DNA of 11,610 nucleotides from CAYLSO01 sp964386525 (GCA_964386525.1 CAYLSO010000112.1:1-11610); one strand, 5' to 3'; positions 1-8,664 are shown, counted from the stretch's first letter. Made by a program: numbers and translations. Notes: generated by a model not told the origin, from the letters alone.

Positions 1-608
1 TCCCCGGACAGCTCGGGGCTCGCCAGGACCACCTCCTGGGCCACCTTGACCATGGCCGCATCGAGGCCGAGCCCGGCCTCCACGCACACCACCATGAGGT
101 CCAGCGCGTCCGGCAGCGCGTGCTGGATCTCGAGCTTGCGCTTGTTCGACTTGTCCCACAGCCACAGGGTCGGCAGGTAGAAGCCGAAGACGCCGAGGGC
201 CAGGGCGATGATCATCTTCTGCCCGCCGAACGGGTTCCCGCGGGCCGACATCACGGCGAAGAAGATGACGGGCAGCAGGGCGGCCAGCGCCACCTTGGCG
301 CCGAGGAAGACGGCGACGGCGTTGCCCGAGCGGTGCCCCGCCTCGCTGAGGCCGTCGCGGATGCTGTCCTCGCCGGAGGCGTTGGGCAGGAAGCCGGCCA
401 GCCGGGCCAGCAAGCGCTCCAGCCAGGTCTTGCGCAGGCGCCGCTGCGCCCACCAGGGCAGGCCCTCGGCCGCCGCGTCGCCCTGCAGGGCCTGCAGGCG
501 CGAGGCGAGCGGGTCCACCCGCCCGGCCTGCCGCAGGCCGACGACCAGGAGGACCACGGCTCCGAAGACCAGGAGCGAGGCCAGGACGACGATGACGGTC
601 AGCGACAC
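1..608 (-). CDS. tadC: Tad pilus inner-membrane platform protein TadC (3' end outside window)
   Basis: Partial gene: 202 N-terminal residues are visible and the gene runs off the left edge; family members are usually about 300 residues. TadC pairs with TadB to form the inner-membrane platform on which the CpaF/TadA ATPase acts during Flp pilus assembly. Seen: an N-terminal hydrophobic helix (about residues 4-24), a cytoplasmic stretch rich in Arg/Leu, two further hydrophobic segments (about 106-125 and 135-151), then the start of a T2SSF/GspF-type domain with the hallmark LPDALDLMVVCVEAGLGLDAA. The start is GTG at 608, chosen because GGAGG lies 8 nt upstream and this GTG follows the tadB stop by 13 nt. 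It follows tadB directly in the same operon, as in most tad loci. The T2SSF signature plus synteny makes the call firm; the C-terminal half cannot be judged. Confidence 0.93.
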   Translation of the reverse strand, partial: MSLTVIVVLASLLVFGAVVLLVVGLRQAGRVDPLASRLQALQGDAAAEGLPWWAQRRLRKTWLERLLARLAGFLPNASGEDSIRDGLSEAGHRSGNAVAVFLGAKVALAALLPVIFFAVMSARGNPFGGQKMIIALALGVFGFYLPTLWLWDKSNKRKLEIQHALPDALDLMVVCVEAGLGLDAAMVKVAQEVVLASPELSG

Positions 609-621
609 GGAGGAGTCCTCC
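609..621 (-). promoter_or_regulatory. tadC ribosome-binding site inside a small hairpin
   Basis: Read on the minus strand, the 13 bases between the tadB stop and the tadC GTG are GGAGGACTCCTCC. The Shine-Dalgarno GGAGG (617-621) can pair perfectly with CCTCC (609-613) across a 3-nt loop. The whole tadB-tadC gap is therefore this element, which could hide the tadC ribosome-binding site until a ribosome finishing tadB opens it. The pairing is seen; the translational coupling is inference. Confidence 0.55.
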
Positions 622-1593
622 CTAGACCCGGATGTTGACGACCTTGCGGATCCAGATGAACCCGAGGATCTGCAGCACGAGGGCCAGCAGCAGCAGGCTC
701 TGGCCGGCCGGGTCCCGGATGAAGCCGAGCATGTAGTCCGGCGCGATGATGGCGATCAGGAAGCCCATCGCCACCGGCAGCACCCCGAGGATCACCCCCG
801 AGAAGCGGCCGTGGGCGGTGAGCGTGCGCACGTCGCCGAGGATACGGAAGCGCTCACGGATGATGTGGGAGATGTTCTGCATGATCTCCGCGAGGTTGCC
901 GCCGGTCTCGCGCTGCACCACCACCGCTGTGACGAAGAACTTCACGTCCACCGAGTCGATGCGCTGCGCCAGGTTGATCATGGCGTCGCGGATGTCGAGC
1001 CCCAGGTTCTGCTCGTCGAAGGTGTGCCCGAACTCCTCCGCCAGGGGCGACGGCGCCTCCTGGGCCACCAGCTGCAGGGCGGCGGGCAGCGACAGGCCGG
1101 CGCGCAGGGCGCTGGTCATCAGGTCCATGGCGTCGGGCAGCTGCTCCTCGAAGAGCCGCGTGCGCTTGGTCTTCTTGCTGCGCACCACCCCGTAGGGGAT
1201 GGTGGCGCACACCAGGCCGAAGAACAGGGCGAACAGCGGCCGCCCGAAGAACAGCTGGAAGAGCAGCATGGCGGCCGCGCCGGTGACGGCGACGATCAGC
1301 AGGAAGGTGCCCACCCGCATGTCCACGCCGGCCCGGTAGAGCAGGAGCTCGGTGTCGCGCGCGAACTGCGAGTTGGTCAGCAGGCGGTCGAGCGGCCCGA
1401 TGGTCGAGAGCCGCCGGTCGCGGATGAAGTCGCGGTCGCCGCCCTCGCCCGCCACCATGGCCAGGCGGCGCAGCTGGTCGCGCGTGCGCTTCTGCGTCTC
1501 GGTCAGGGTCCCGGTCCGCCATCCCACGAAGAGGAAGAGCAGGGCCAGGAAGACCAGGCCGCTGGCCGCCAGGATCATCACGTTCGAGCTCAC
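622..1593 (-). CDS. tadB: Tad pilus inner-membrane platform protein TadB
   Basis: 323 residues, normal length for TadB. Inner-membrane platform protein of the Flp/Tad pilus, related to GspF/PilC, thought to couple the CpaF/TadA ATPase to pilin polymerisation. Seen: an N-terminal membrane helix (about 5-24), a basic cytoplasmic region, a hydrophobic pair (about 95-115 and 119-137), a T2SSF domain (about 145-280) with the first motif EQLPDAMDLMTSALRAGLSL (150-169) and the second FFVTAVVVQRETGGNLAEIM (219-238), then C-terminal hydrophobic helices (about 265-284 and 298-315). The GTG start at 1593 is chosen because GGGAGGAG precedes it by 7 nt; an in-frame ATG five codons in lacks such a site. 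It lies 22 nt after cpaF and 13 nt before tadC, so it is surely in the same transcript. Confidence 0.95.
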   Translation of the reverse strand: MSSNVMILAASGLVFLALLFLFVGWRTGTLTETQKRTRDQLRRLAMVAGEGGDRDFIRDRRLSTIGPLDRLLTNSQFARDTELLLYRAGVDMRVGTFLLIVAVTGAAAMLLFQLFFGRPLFALFFGLVCATIPYGVVRSKKTKRTRLFEEQLPDAMDLMTSALRAGLSLPAALQLVAQEAPSPLAEEFGHTFDEQNLGLDIRDAMINLAQRIDSVDVKFFVTAVVVQRETGGNLAEIMQNISHIIRERFRILGDVRTLTAHGRFSGVILGVLPVAMGFLIAIIAPDYMLGFIRDPAGQSLLLLALVLQILGFIWIRKVVNIRV

Positions 1594-1615
1594 GGACGCA
1601 CTCCTCCCGCTCGCG

Positions 1616-2974
<1,359 letters not shown>

Positions 2975-2983
2975 GGACGGCTC

Positions 2984-4174
2984 CTAGCGCTTGCGCCCGA
3001 AGAGCTTGCCCACCAGCCCTCCGGTCGCCTTGGGGGTTTCCTCGGCTGTCGCTTCGATCCCGGCGAGGGAGGCCGCCAGGCTGCGGAAGCTGCGGGCCAC
3101 CTCGGAATCGGCGTTGACCTCGTTCACCGGCAGGCCCGAATTCACGGCGTCGATCACCGTGGCGTAGTCGTTGGGGACCTTCCAGAACACGGGGTAGCGC
3201 AGCGTCTCCTCGAGCTGCGATACGTCGATGTCGCGGTTCGGCAGGTAGCGGTTGATCACCAGCCGCACCTTTTCCTCGTCGCGCAGGTAGTTGAGCTGGC
3301 GGAAGACGTCCAAGCAGCGGCGCGCGCTGCGGATGGCCGGCAGGTTGAGCAGGGTCACCACCAGGATGTGGCGGGCGGTGTCGAAGACCTCCAGCGACAC
3401 GTCGTTGAAGGAGTGGGTGAGGTCGCACACCACGTAGGGGAACGAGGAGGTGAGCTGCCCGAGGATCTCGTGCACGCGCGGGCCGTTGATGCTCTCGGTC
3501 TGCTCGGGCCGCTCCGGCTCGCACAGCACGTAGACGCCCGAGGGGTGCTTGACCAGCGCCGACTGGACCACCGCCGAGTCGAGCTTGCCCTGGCCGGCGG
3601 AGAGATCGGCCAGCGTGCGCGTCGGGGTCAGGTTGAGGAACAGCGAGACCTCGCCGGCCTGGGTGTCGAAGTCGGCCAGCGCGACGCCCTGGCCGGTGAC
3701 CTGCGCCAGCGACACCGCCAGGTTCACCGCCAGCGTGCTGGTGCCGGTCCCGCCCTTGTTGCTGAACACGGCGATGATCTTGCCGCCGCTGCCGCCGGCG
3801 CCCGCCAAGACGCGCAGCAGGCGGTCCACCGCCTTCTGCGCCTCATCGCCGTCCACCGGCCGCGGCAGGAACTCCTGCGCGCCGGCGCGCACGCACTTGA
3901 GGACGTTCTCGGCGCTCGCGTTCTTGCTGGTGGCGAGGATGACGGTGCCCGGGAACTCGACGTGGAAGCGCTCAAGAGCCTTGAGGTGCTCATCGTCGAC
4001 GACTTCGGCGACCAGCATCGCCGGCCGCGTCTGCCGGGCCAGCTTCATGCCCAGCCCGAAATCGGCGCTGTCGGCCGCCACCCGCCCGCCCGGCAGCGCG
4101 TGGGCCAGACTGCCGAACATGGCGCGCGTGGAGTCGTCGCTGTCGATGATGACGAGGCTCTTGTCTGGAGCCAC
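2984..4174 (-). CDS. cpaE: CpaE/TadZ-like protein: pseudo-receiver fused to ParA/MinD-type ATPase
   Basis: 396 residues from the chosen start. CpaE/TadZ proteins localise the Tad machine, often at a pole. Seen: a receiver-like N-terminal domain (about 5-122), then a ParA/MinD-like P-loop domain (132-375) and a basic tail ending LFGRKR. In the receiver, the usual phospho-Asp position carries Glu (VAE57) and the conserved late Lys is Arg (R105 in LPRP), so phosphorylation is unlikely. The P-loop reads NKGGTGTST (139-147): the signature Lys140 is present but the second Walker Lys is Thr145, a deviation reported for TadZ relatives. Switch-like ADFD (167-170) is present. The frame is open far upstream, but the GTG at 4174 is chosen because GGAGG lies 5 nt before it and homology begins just after it. 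It is followed at 9 nt by cpaF. Confidence 0.92.
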   Translation of the reverse strand: MAPDKSLVIIDSDDSTRAMFGSLAHALPGGRVAADSADFGLGMKLARQTRPAMLVAEVVDDEHLKALERFHVEFPGTVILATSKNASAENVLKCVRAGAQEFLPRPVDGDEAQKAVDRLLRVLAGAGGSGGKIIAVFSNKGGTGTSTLAVNLAVSLAQVTGQGVALADFDTQAGEVSLFLNLTPTRTLADLSAGQGKLDSAVVQSALVKHPSGVYVLCEPERPEQTESINGPRVHEILGQLTSSFPYVVCDLTHSFNDVSLEVFDTARHILVVTLLNLPAIRSARRCLDVFRQLNYLRDEEKVRLVINRYLPNRDIDVSQLEETLRYPVFWKVPNDYATVIDAVNSGLPVNEVNADSEVARSFRSLAASLAGIEATAEETPKATGGLVGKLFGRKR

Positions 4175-4179
4175 AGGGC

Positions 4180-4184
4180 CCTCC
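4180..4184 (-). promoter_or_regulatory. cpaE ribosome-binding site (decides the start)
   Basis: On the minus strand GGAGG lies 5 nt upstream of GTG 4174-4172. The reading frame stays open for over 120 codons further upstream, but that part lies in the spacer and overlaps the TadG-like gene in another frame, and its composition is Arg/Ala/Pro-rich like a shadow frame. This site is the main reason for placing the cpaE start at 4174. Confidence 0.7.
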
Positions 4185-4239
4185 GGGTTGGCCGCCGAAC
4201 TTCCCTGACTGCCGGTGACTGTCTTCTCGCTCCGCGCCC

Positions 4240-4263
4240 GTGCCCCGGCGCGGGCCGGGGCAC
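4240..4263 (-). repeat. Perfect 9-bp inverted repeat in the TadG-like/cpaE spacer
   Basis: GTGCCCCGG and CCGGGGCAC flank a 6-nt GC loop, in the 116-nt gap between the stop of the TadG-like gene (4291) and the cpaE start. No T-run follows on the minus strand, so it is not a classical intrinsic terminator. Plausible roles are an RNA-processing or 3'-end-stabilising hairpin that sets different levels for the secreted protein and the motor genes, or a partial terminator. The structure is seen; any role is inference. Confidence 0.5.
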
Positions 4264-4290
4264 GGCGCACAACCTCCGGCTCTCCCCGCG

Positions 4291-5175
4291 CTAGCGGATC
4301 AGGGAGAGGTTGAACACGTAGCGGCCGCCGCCCTGGCCGGGCGCGCACTGCTCGCCGGGGGCCTGGACCCTGATGAAGCGGGCCATCACGTCGCGACCCT
4401 GCACTTCCTCGAAGAAGACGGCGACGATCTTGGCGATCTGGATCGCCATCTTGCCCGAATCCAGCGGGATGCGCGGGTCGTGCAGCGGGATGTAGCCGAT
4501 GCGCGGGCTCTTGCCGGCGCCGAACTCCGAGCCCGTGACGCACTGACAGTCATCGTCCCACCTGGCGCCGGGATCCTGAGCGATCAGATCCTCCAGTCCC
4601 TGCCCGGTCGGGCCGATCATGTTGCCGTTCTCGGTGTCCACCCAGTCGCCGGGGCCGCAGAGCGTCGGGTTGCAGTTGGCGATGTTCCAGCGGTAGACCG
4701 CGCCGCCCGTGCACGTGCCTTCAAAGCACAGGTCGACCGGGTAGAACTGCCCCGGAGCGGAGGCGTCTTGCGGGTTGGCGACCTTGAAGCGCATCAGCTC
4801 GCCGAGGTCCTTGCTGGCGATGTAGCCGGTCAGGAGCGGATGGTAGAACTCGGACGTGTACAGCCCGTCTTGCGGCCCGCCGCCCTTGCTGCCGTCCACG
4901 CCGTCCTGGAACGGCTCGCCTTCGTCGTAAAGCTCGTTGCCGTTCTGGTCGGTAAACTTCTCGGAGTCCCAGTGCAGGTTACCGCTCCACTTGGGCCACC
5001 CCGGCCGGCCGCTGTCGTCCCAGCGGTCGGAGATGGAAAACGGCTTCAGGCAGGTCGTCGCGCAGACTTCGTAGCAGCCGTCGGGCACGAGCGGCCCCTG
5101 GGCCGCGGCGGGAGAGAGGGGCAGAAGAGCGAAGCCGAGCGGGAGCGCGAGCAAGAAGCAGATCCTGAGTCTCAT
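4291..5175 (-). CDS. Secreted TadG C-terminal-domain-like pilus-associated protein
   Basis: 294 residues. An N-terminal signal peptide (about 1-25: MRLR, hydrophobic core, SPAAA then Q) predicts export. The mature part has ten cysteines (34, 38, 42, 150, 155, 168, 173, 210, 212, 277), a possible calcium loop D76-E87 (DQNGNELYDEGE), and a block GDWVDTENGNMIGPTGQG (176-193) followed by LIAQDP and WDDDC, then SPRIGYIPLHDP (223-234) and VAVFFEEVQGRDVMARFIRV (251-270). From memory, this GDWV/GPT/SPR/FF-E pattern matches the C-terminal region of TadG-type pilus proteins, which normally have an N-terminal transmembrane segment rather than a cleavable signal. First gene of the Tad operon here. The ATG at 5175 is preferred because GGAGG is 10 nt away; the ATG at 5184 is only 1 nt from it. 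Exact function unknown; an extracytoplasmic pilus component is likely. Confidence 0.72.
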   Translation of the reverse strand: MRLRICFLLALPLGFALLPLSPAAAQGPLVPDGCYEVCATTCLKPFSISDRWDDSGRPGWPKWSGNLHWDSEKFTDQNGNELYDEGEPFQDGVDGSKGGGPQDGLYTSEFYHPLLTGYIASKDLGELMRFKVANPQDASAPGQFYPVDLCFEGTCTGGAVYRWNIANCNPTLCGPGDWVDTENGNMIGPTGQGLEDLIAQDPGARWDDDCQCVTGSEFGAGKSPRIGYIPLHDPRIPLDSGKMAIQIAKIVAVFFEEVQGRDVMARFIRVQAPGEQCAPGQGGGRYVFNLSLIR

Positions 5176-5267
5176 GGCGGCCATTCCTCCCAAGGGGTCG
5201 GACGTGCGACTGTGGCCCCGGCCGCGCGGCGCGGGCGGTGCGGCGCGCCCGGACGGGAGAGGGGAAC

Positions 5268-5801
5268 GTGAGCGCACCGACGCCACCCATCGAGCCGCTG
5301 CTCGAGGTCGCAGCCATCTTACGCCTTGCCGGTGTCCGATTCGCGCTCGGCGGCAGCGGGCTGCTCCACGCCCTCGGGCTCGGCGGCCGCGTCGGGGACT
5401 GGGATCTCACCACCGACGCCGACCTCAGCATGATCTACCGCATGTTCGAGGGCGCGCCCCAAGAGCGCTGCGGTCCCTCCGGGGTTCACGCCGACACGAA
5501 ACTCCGGCTGTTCTCCGGGATGGTGGAATTGATCGTCGGGATGACGTTTCAGACCCCGGCCGGCCTCTGCCGCGTGCCGACGCTGCCGGCGGGGGAGTGG
5601 CGCGGCATTCCCCTGGCCAGCCCGGAGGCCTGGGCCGTGGCCTACTCGCTTCTGGGAAGAGAGGAGAAGGCCGGGCTCCTGTTCGATCACATGCGCGCTC
5701 GGGGCGCCGATCCGGCAGCCGTCGCCCGCCTGCTGCGCGAGCCGCTGCCCGCCGCACTCGCTGAGCGCCTGCGCGTGTTGCCGGGCGGGCGAGCCGCTTG
5801 A
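5268..5801 (+). CDS. Nucleotidyltransferase-fold protein, function unknown
   Basis: 177 residues from a GTG start, preceded by GAGG with 5 nt spacing (the frame is open back to an ATG at 5238 with no evident ribosome-binding site). Seen: FALGGSG (26-31), then GDWDLTTDAD (43-52) and VELIVG (86-91). The Gly-Gly-Ser, Asp44-x-Asp46 and later Glu87 match the general nucleotidyltransferase pattern (hG[GS] followed by DxD and a third acidic residue). The later PLASPEAWAVAYSLLGREEKAGLL (115-138) resembles the helix after the catalytic core in MNT/AbiEii-like nucleotidyltransferases, where a Lys and R-x-KD are usual; here these are changed. No antitoxin/toxin partner lies beside it. It is divergent from the Tad operon with 92 bp between starts, a GC-rich gap in which I see no clear promoter. 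Substrate unknown; a degenerate or regulatory role is possible. Confidence 0.6.
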   Translation: MSAPTPPIEPLLEVAAILRLAGVRFALGGSGLLHALGLGGRVGDWDLTTDADLSMIYRMFEGAPQERCGPSGVHADTKLRLFSGMVELIVGMTFQTPAGLCRVPTLPAGEWRGIPLASPEAWAVAYSLLGREEKAGLLFDHMRARGADPAAVARLLREPLPAALAERLRVLPGGRAA

Positions 5802-5819
5802 CGGAGACTTGACTCTCCG
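5802..5819 (+). repeat. Small stem-loop directly after the nucleotidyltransferase-fold gene
   Basis: CGGAGA and TCTCCG form a 6-bp stem with a 6-nt loop starting at the base after the TGA stop. There is no T-run after it, so it is at most a weak terminator or a 3'-end hairpin. The loop and right arm contain a TTGACT (5809-5814) that looks like a -35 box, but I find no good -10 at the right distance. The rest of the 117-bp gap up to 5918 shows nothing else I can support. Confidence 0.3.
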
Positions 5820-5918
5820 CCACGGCCCGCGACGAGGATTTCGCAACCGCGGTCCCGACCCTTCCGTCATAGATTGGGTCGAAGCCGGGTGTGAACCCTC
5901 TCGTCGCGCCGAGGTTCC

Positions 5919-8579
5919 ATGAGACCGCTCCCCTGGATCCTGGTCCTGAGCCTGGCGGCCGCCACCGGCGCATACGCCGCGCAAGCGCCCCCGCCCGCGC
6001 CGGCCGATAGCCTCCCCGCGGTGCGCGCCGCGCGCACCGCCGAGCCGATCGTCATCGACGGCGATCTCTCCGAGCCCGTCTGGCAGAACGGCAACGGGGT
6101 GACGCGTTTCCGCCAGCGCGAGCCGGTCGAGGGCGCCGAGCCGACCCAGCGCACCGAGGTGCGCGTCGCCTACGACGACGATGCCATCTACGTCGGCGCG
6201 CGGCTGCACGACACCGCCCCGGACTCGATCCTGGCGCGCCTGTCGCGGCGCGACGTCTCCATCCCGGCCGACCGCTTCTCGGTCTACCTCGACCCGTTCC
6301 ACGACAAGCGCAGCGGCTACTACTTCATGGTCAACGCCGCCGGCACGCTCTTCGACGGCACGCTCTCCAACGACGGCCGGGAGGACGACTCCTGGGACGG
6401 CGTCTGGGAGGGCAAGGCCCGGCGTGACGGCCAGGGCTGGACGGCCGAGCTCCGCATTCCCTACTCGCAGCTCCGCTTCCAGGAGAGCGCGAGCTACGTC
6501 TGGGGCGTCAACTTCCGCCGCGTCATCCCGCGGCACAACGAGGAGATCTTCCTCGTCTACCAGCCGCGCAACGGCAGCGGCTTCGTCTCGCGCTTCCCCG
6601 ACCTGGTCGGCATCGAGAGCGTGAGCCCGGGGCGCTCCCTGGAGATCGTGCCCTACGTCACCAGCAAGGCCGCCTTCCTGCCGTCGTCACCGGGTGACCC
6701 GTTCACCGACGGCTCCGACTTCGACGGGGCGGCCGGCGGCGACCTGCGGGCCGGGATCGGCAGCCGGCTGACGCTCAACGCCACCGTCAATCCCGACTTC
6801 GGCCAGGTGGAGGTGGACCCGGCGGTGGTCAACCTCAGCGACGTCGAGACCTTCTACCCGGAGAAGCGGCCGTTCTTCGTCGAGGGGGCCTCGAACTTCC
6901 GCTTCGGCAACGAGGGCGCCAACGACTACTGGAGCTTCAACTGGCCGGAGCCGATGTTCTTCTACAGCCGCCGTGTGGGGCGCGCGCCGCAAGGGGATGT
7001 GCCCGACGCCGACTACTCGGAGGTGCCAGCGGGGACCACCATCCTGGGCGCCGCCAAGCTCACCGGCAAGCTCTCGCCGAGCTGGAACTTCGGGGGCCTG
7101 GGCGCCGTCACCGGCCGCGAGCAAGCCCAGATCTACACGGCCGGCGCCACCACCGACGTGGAGGTCGAGCCGGTCACCTTCTACGGCGCGGCCCGAGCCC
7201 TCAAGGAGTTCCCGGAGCGCCGCCGCGGCCTCGGGCTCATGGGCACGGCCGTGGCGCGCTCGTTCGACCAGGCCGAGCTGCGCGACCAGTTGCCCAGCGC
7301 CTCGCTGATGGCCGGGCTGGACGGCTGGCTCTTCCTCGACGCCAAGAAGAACTGGGTCGTCTCCGGCTGGAGCGCGCTCACCCAGGTGCGCGGCGACGCG
7401 GCGAGCATCACGGCGCTGCAGCAGAGCCCGCGTCACTACTTCCAGAAGCCGGACGCCGGCTACGTCGAGCTGGATCCGAACGCCACCTCGCTGACCGGCT
7501 ACGGGGCCCGCGCCTGGCTCAACCGCCAGAACGGCAACACCCTGTTCAACTCCGGGCTCGGCTTCATGTCTCCCGGCTTCGACGTCAACGACATCGGTTT
7601 CCAGAGCTACGCCGACATCGTCAACGCCCACGTCGGCGGCGGTTACCGTTGGACGAAGACCACCAAGCACCGCAAGCTCCTGCAGCTCATCGGCGCCACG
7701 TTCGGCTCGGCCGACTTCGGCGGCAACGTCACCAGCCTGGGCCTCTTCGGCGAGGCCTACACGCAGTTCATCAACAACTACGAGTGGGACCTCAGCTTCG
7801 TCGCGGTGCCCGAGACCCGCAACAACCGCCGCACCCGCGGGGGACCGCTGACCCGCAACCTGCCCGGTTTCGAGATCAACACCTTCTTCGCGACGGACGC
7901 CTCCAAGCCGGTGCACTTCTACCTCGAGGGCGGCTACGAGACCTACCCGAAACCCGGCACCTACTTCTGGCGGGCCGAGCCGGGGGTGGAGTGGAAGCCG
8001 GCGTCGAATGTCACGCTCGGTTTCGGCCCCGAGTTCGAGCGCCTGATGCAGGACGTGCAGTACCTGGGCACGGTCGCCGACCCGACGGCCACGGCCACCT
8101 ACGGCTACCGCTACGTCTTCGGGCGCCTCGACCAGACCGAGCTGTCCGGCAACTTCCGGGTCAACTGGGCATTCTCGCCGACGCTCTCCCTGCAGCTCTA
8201 CGTGCAGCCGCTCATCTCCACCGGCGACTACCTGCACGTCAAGGAGCTGGCGCGCCCGGACAGCTACGACTTCCGCGTCTATCAGGAGGGGGTCGAGTAC
8301 GATCCCGCGACCGGCGTCATCGACCCCGACGGGCCGGAGGGGCCGGCGCCGCCCTTCGAGATCGGGCAGCCGGACTTCAACTACGTCTCGCTGCGGGGCA
8401 ACGCCGTCCTGCGCTGGGAGTTCCGGCCGGGGTCGGCGCTGTTCCTGGTGTGGACGCAGAACCGCGAGGACGAGGTGCCCACCGGCGACTTCGACGTCGG
8501 CTCCTCGCTAGACCGCATGGCGCAGGTGGACGCCGAGAACGTCTTCATGGCCAAGCTGACCTACTACTTCGGGCTGTGA
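5919..8579 (+). CDS. CBM9-like / DUF5916 outer-membrane protein
   Basis: 886 residues. Signal peptide at 1-20 (hydrophobic core, then AYA before AQAPPPAPA). A carbohydrate-binding family 9-like domain covers about 43-235, opening with the classic IDGDLSEPVW (46-55) and containing VRVAYDDDAIYVGARLHD (81-98), a YLDPFHD segment (123-129) and AELRIPYSQLRF (176-187). The DUF5916 part follows, with the hallmark NPDFGQVEVDPAVVNLSDVE then TFYPEKRPFFVEG (291-323). The remainder is rich in alternating aromatic/polar strands ending KLTYYFGL, as expected of an outer-membrane beta-barrel. Start ATG 5919 has GAGG 4 nt upstream. Family members are common in high-GC FCB and Acidobacteria-type genomes, but their biochemical role is not established; glycan or peptide-associated surface functions are guesses. 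It is followed by two hairpins, the second a good terminator. Confidence 0.9.
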   Translation: MRPLPWILVLSLAAATGAYAAQAPPPAPADSLPAVRAARTAEPIVIDGDLSEPVWQNGNGVTRFRQREPVEGAEPTQRTEVRVAYDDDAIYVGARLHDTAPDSILARLSRRDVSIPADRFSVYLDPFHDKRSGYYFMVNAAGTLFDGTLSNDGREDDSWDGVWEGKARRDGQGWTAELRIPYSQLRFQESASYVWGVNFRRVIPRHNEEIFLVYQPRNGSGFVSRFPDLVGIESVSPGRSLEIVPYVTSKAAFLPSSPGDPFTDGSDFDGAAGGDLRAGIGSRLTLNATVNPDFGQVEVDPAVVNLSDVETFYPEKRPFFVEGASNFRFGNEGANDYWSFNWPEPMFFYSRRVGRAPQGDVPDADYSEVPAGTTILGAAKLTGKLSPSWNFGGLGAVTGREQAQIYTAGATTDVEVEPVTFYGAARALKEFPERRRGLGLMGTAVARSFDQAELRDQLPSASLMAGLDGWLFLDAKKNWVVSGWSALTQVRGDAASITALQQSPRHYFQKPDAGYVELDPNATSLTGYGARAWLNRQNGNTLFNSGLGFMSPGFDVNDIGFQSYADIVNAHVGGGYRWTKTTKHRKLLQLIGATFGSADFGGNVTSLGLFGEAYTQFINNYEWDLSFVAVPETRNNRRTRGGPLTRNLPGFEINTFFATDASKPVHFYLEGGYETYPKPGTYFWRAEPGVEWKPASNVTLGFGPEFERLMQDVQYLGTVADPTATATYGYRYVFGRLDQTELSGNFRVNWAFSPTLSLQLYVQPLISTGDYLHVKELARPDSYDFRVYQEGVEYDPATGVIDPDGPEGPAPPFEIGQPDFNYVSLRGNAVLRWEFRPGSALFLVWTQNREDEVPTGDFDVGSSLDRMAQVDAENVFMAKLTYYFGL

Positions 8580-8630
8580 CGCGGGGCAGGGGTGTGACGC
8601 GCGCGCCGCGGTGCCGGTGCGGCGACCGGG

Positions 8631-8655
8631 CGCCGCCGGGAGGACGCCGGCGGCG
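8631..8655 (+). repeat. 9-bp inverted repeat downstream of the DUF5916 gene
   Basis: CGCCGCCGG (8631-8639) pairs perfectly with CCGGCGGCG (8647-8655) across a 7-nt loop. It sits 52 nt after the stop codon and 9 nt before the stronger terminator hairpin. No T-run follows. It may protect the 3' end or simply reflect GC-rich spacer sequence. Confidence 0.4.
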
Positions 8656-8664
8656 GAAAGCGAG

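Noticed and set aside
4175..4543. N-terminal extension of cpaE by 123 codons in the same open frame.
   Set aside because: It overlaps the TadG-like gene and hairpin spacer, is Arg/Ala/Pro-rich without homology, and a good GGAGG precedes the GTG at 4174.
5176..5267. Divergent promoter region between the Tad operon and the nucleotidyltransferase-fold gene.
   Set aside because: A promoter must exist for at least one side, but the stretch is strongly GC-rich and I cannot identify boxes on either strand beyond the ribosome-binding sites.
5268..5801. A toxin-antitoxin or AbiE-like phage-defence pair.
   Set aside because: No partner gene is adjacent: one side is the divergent pilus operon, the other a large outer-membrane protein gene.
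5802..5918. Possible promoter for the DUF5916 gene (TTGACT at 5809-5814; CATAGAT near 5868).
   Set aside because: No -35/-10 pair with acceptable spacing could be assembled from these boxes.
6687..8237. A 516-codon minus-strand open frame inside the DUF5916 gene.
   Set aside because: The plus strand carries a full-length recognised protein with signal peptide and family hallmarks; the minus frame has only shadow composition.
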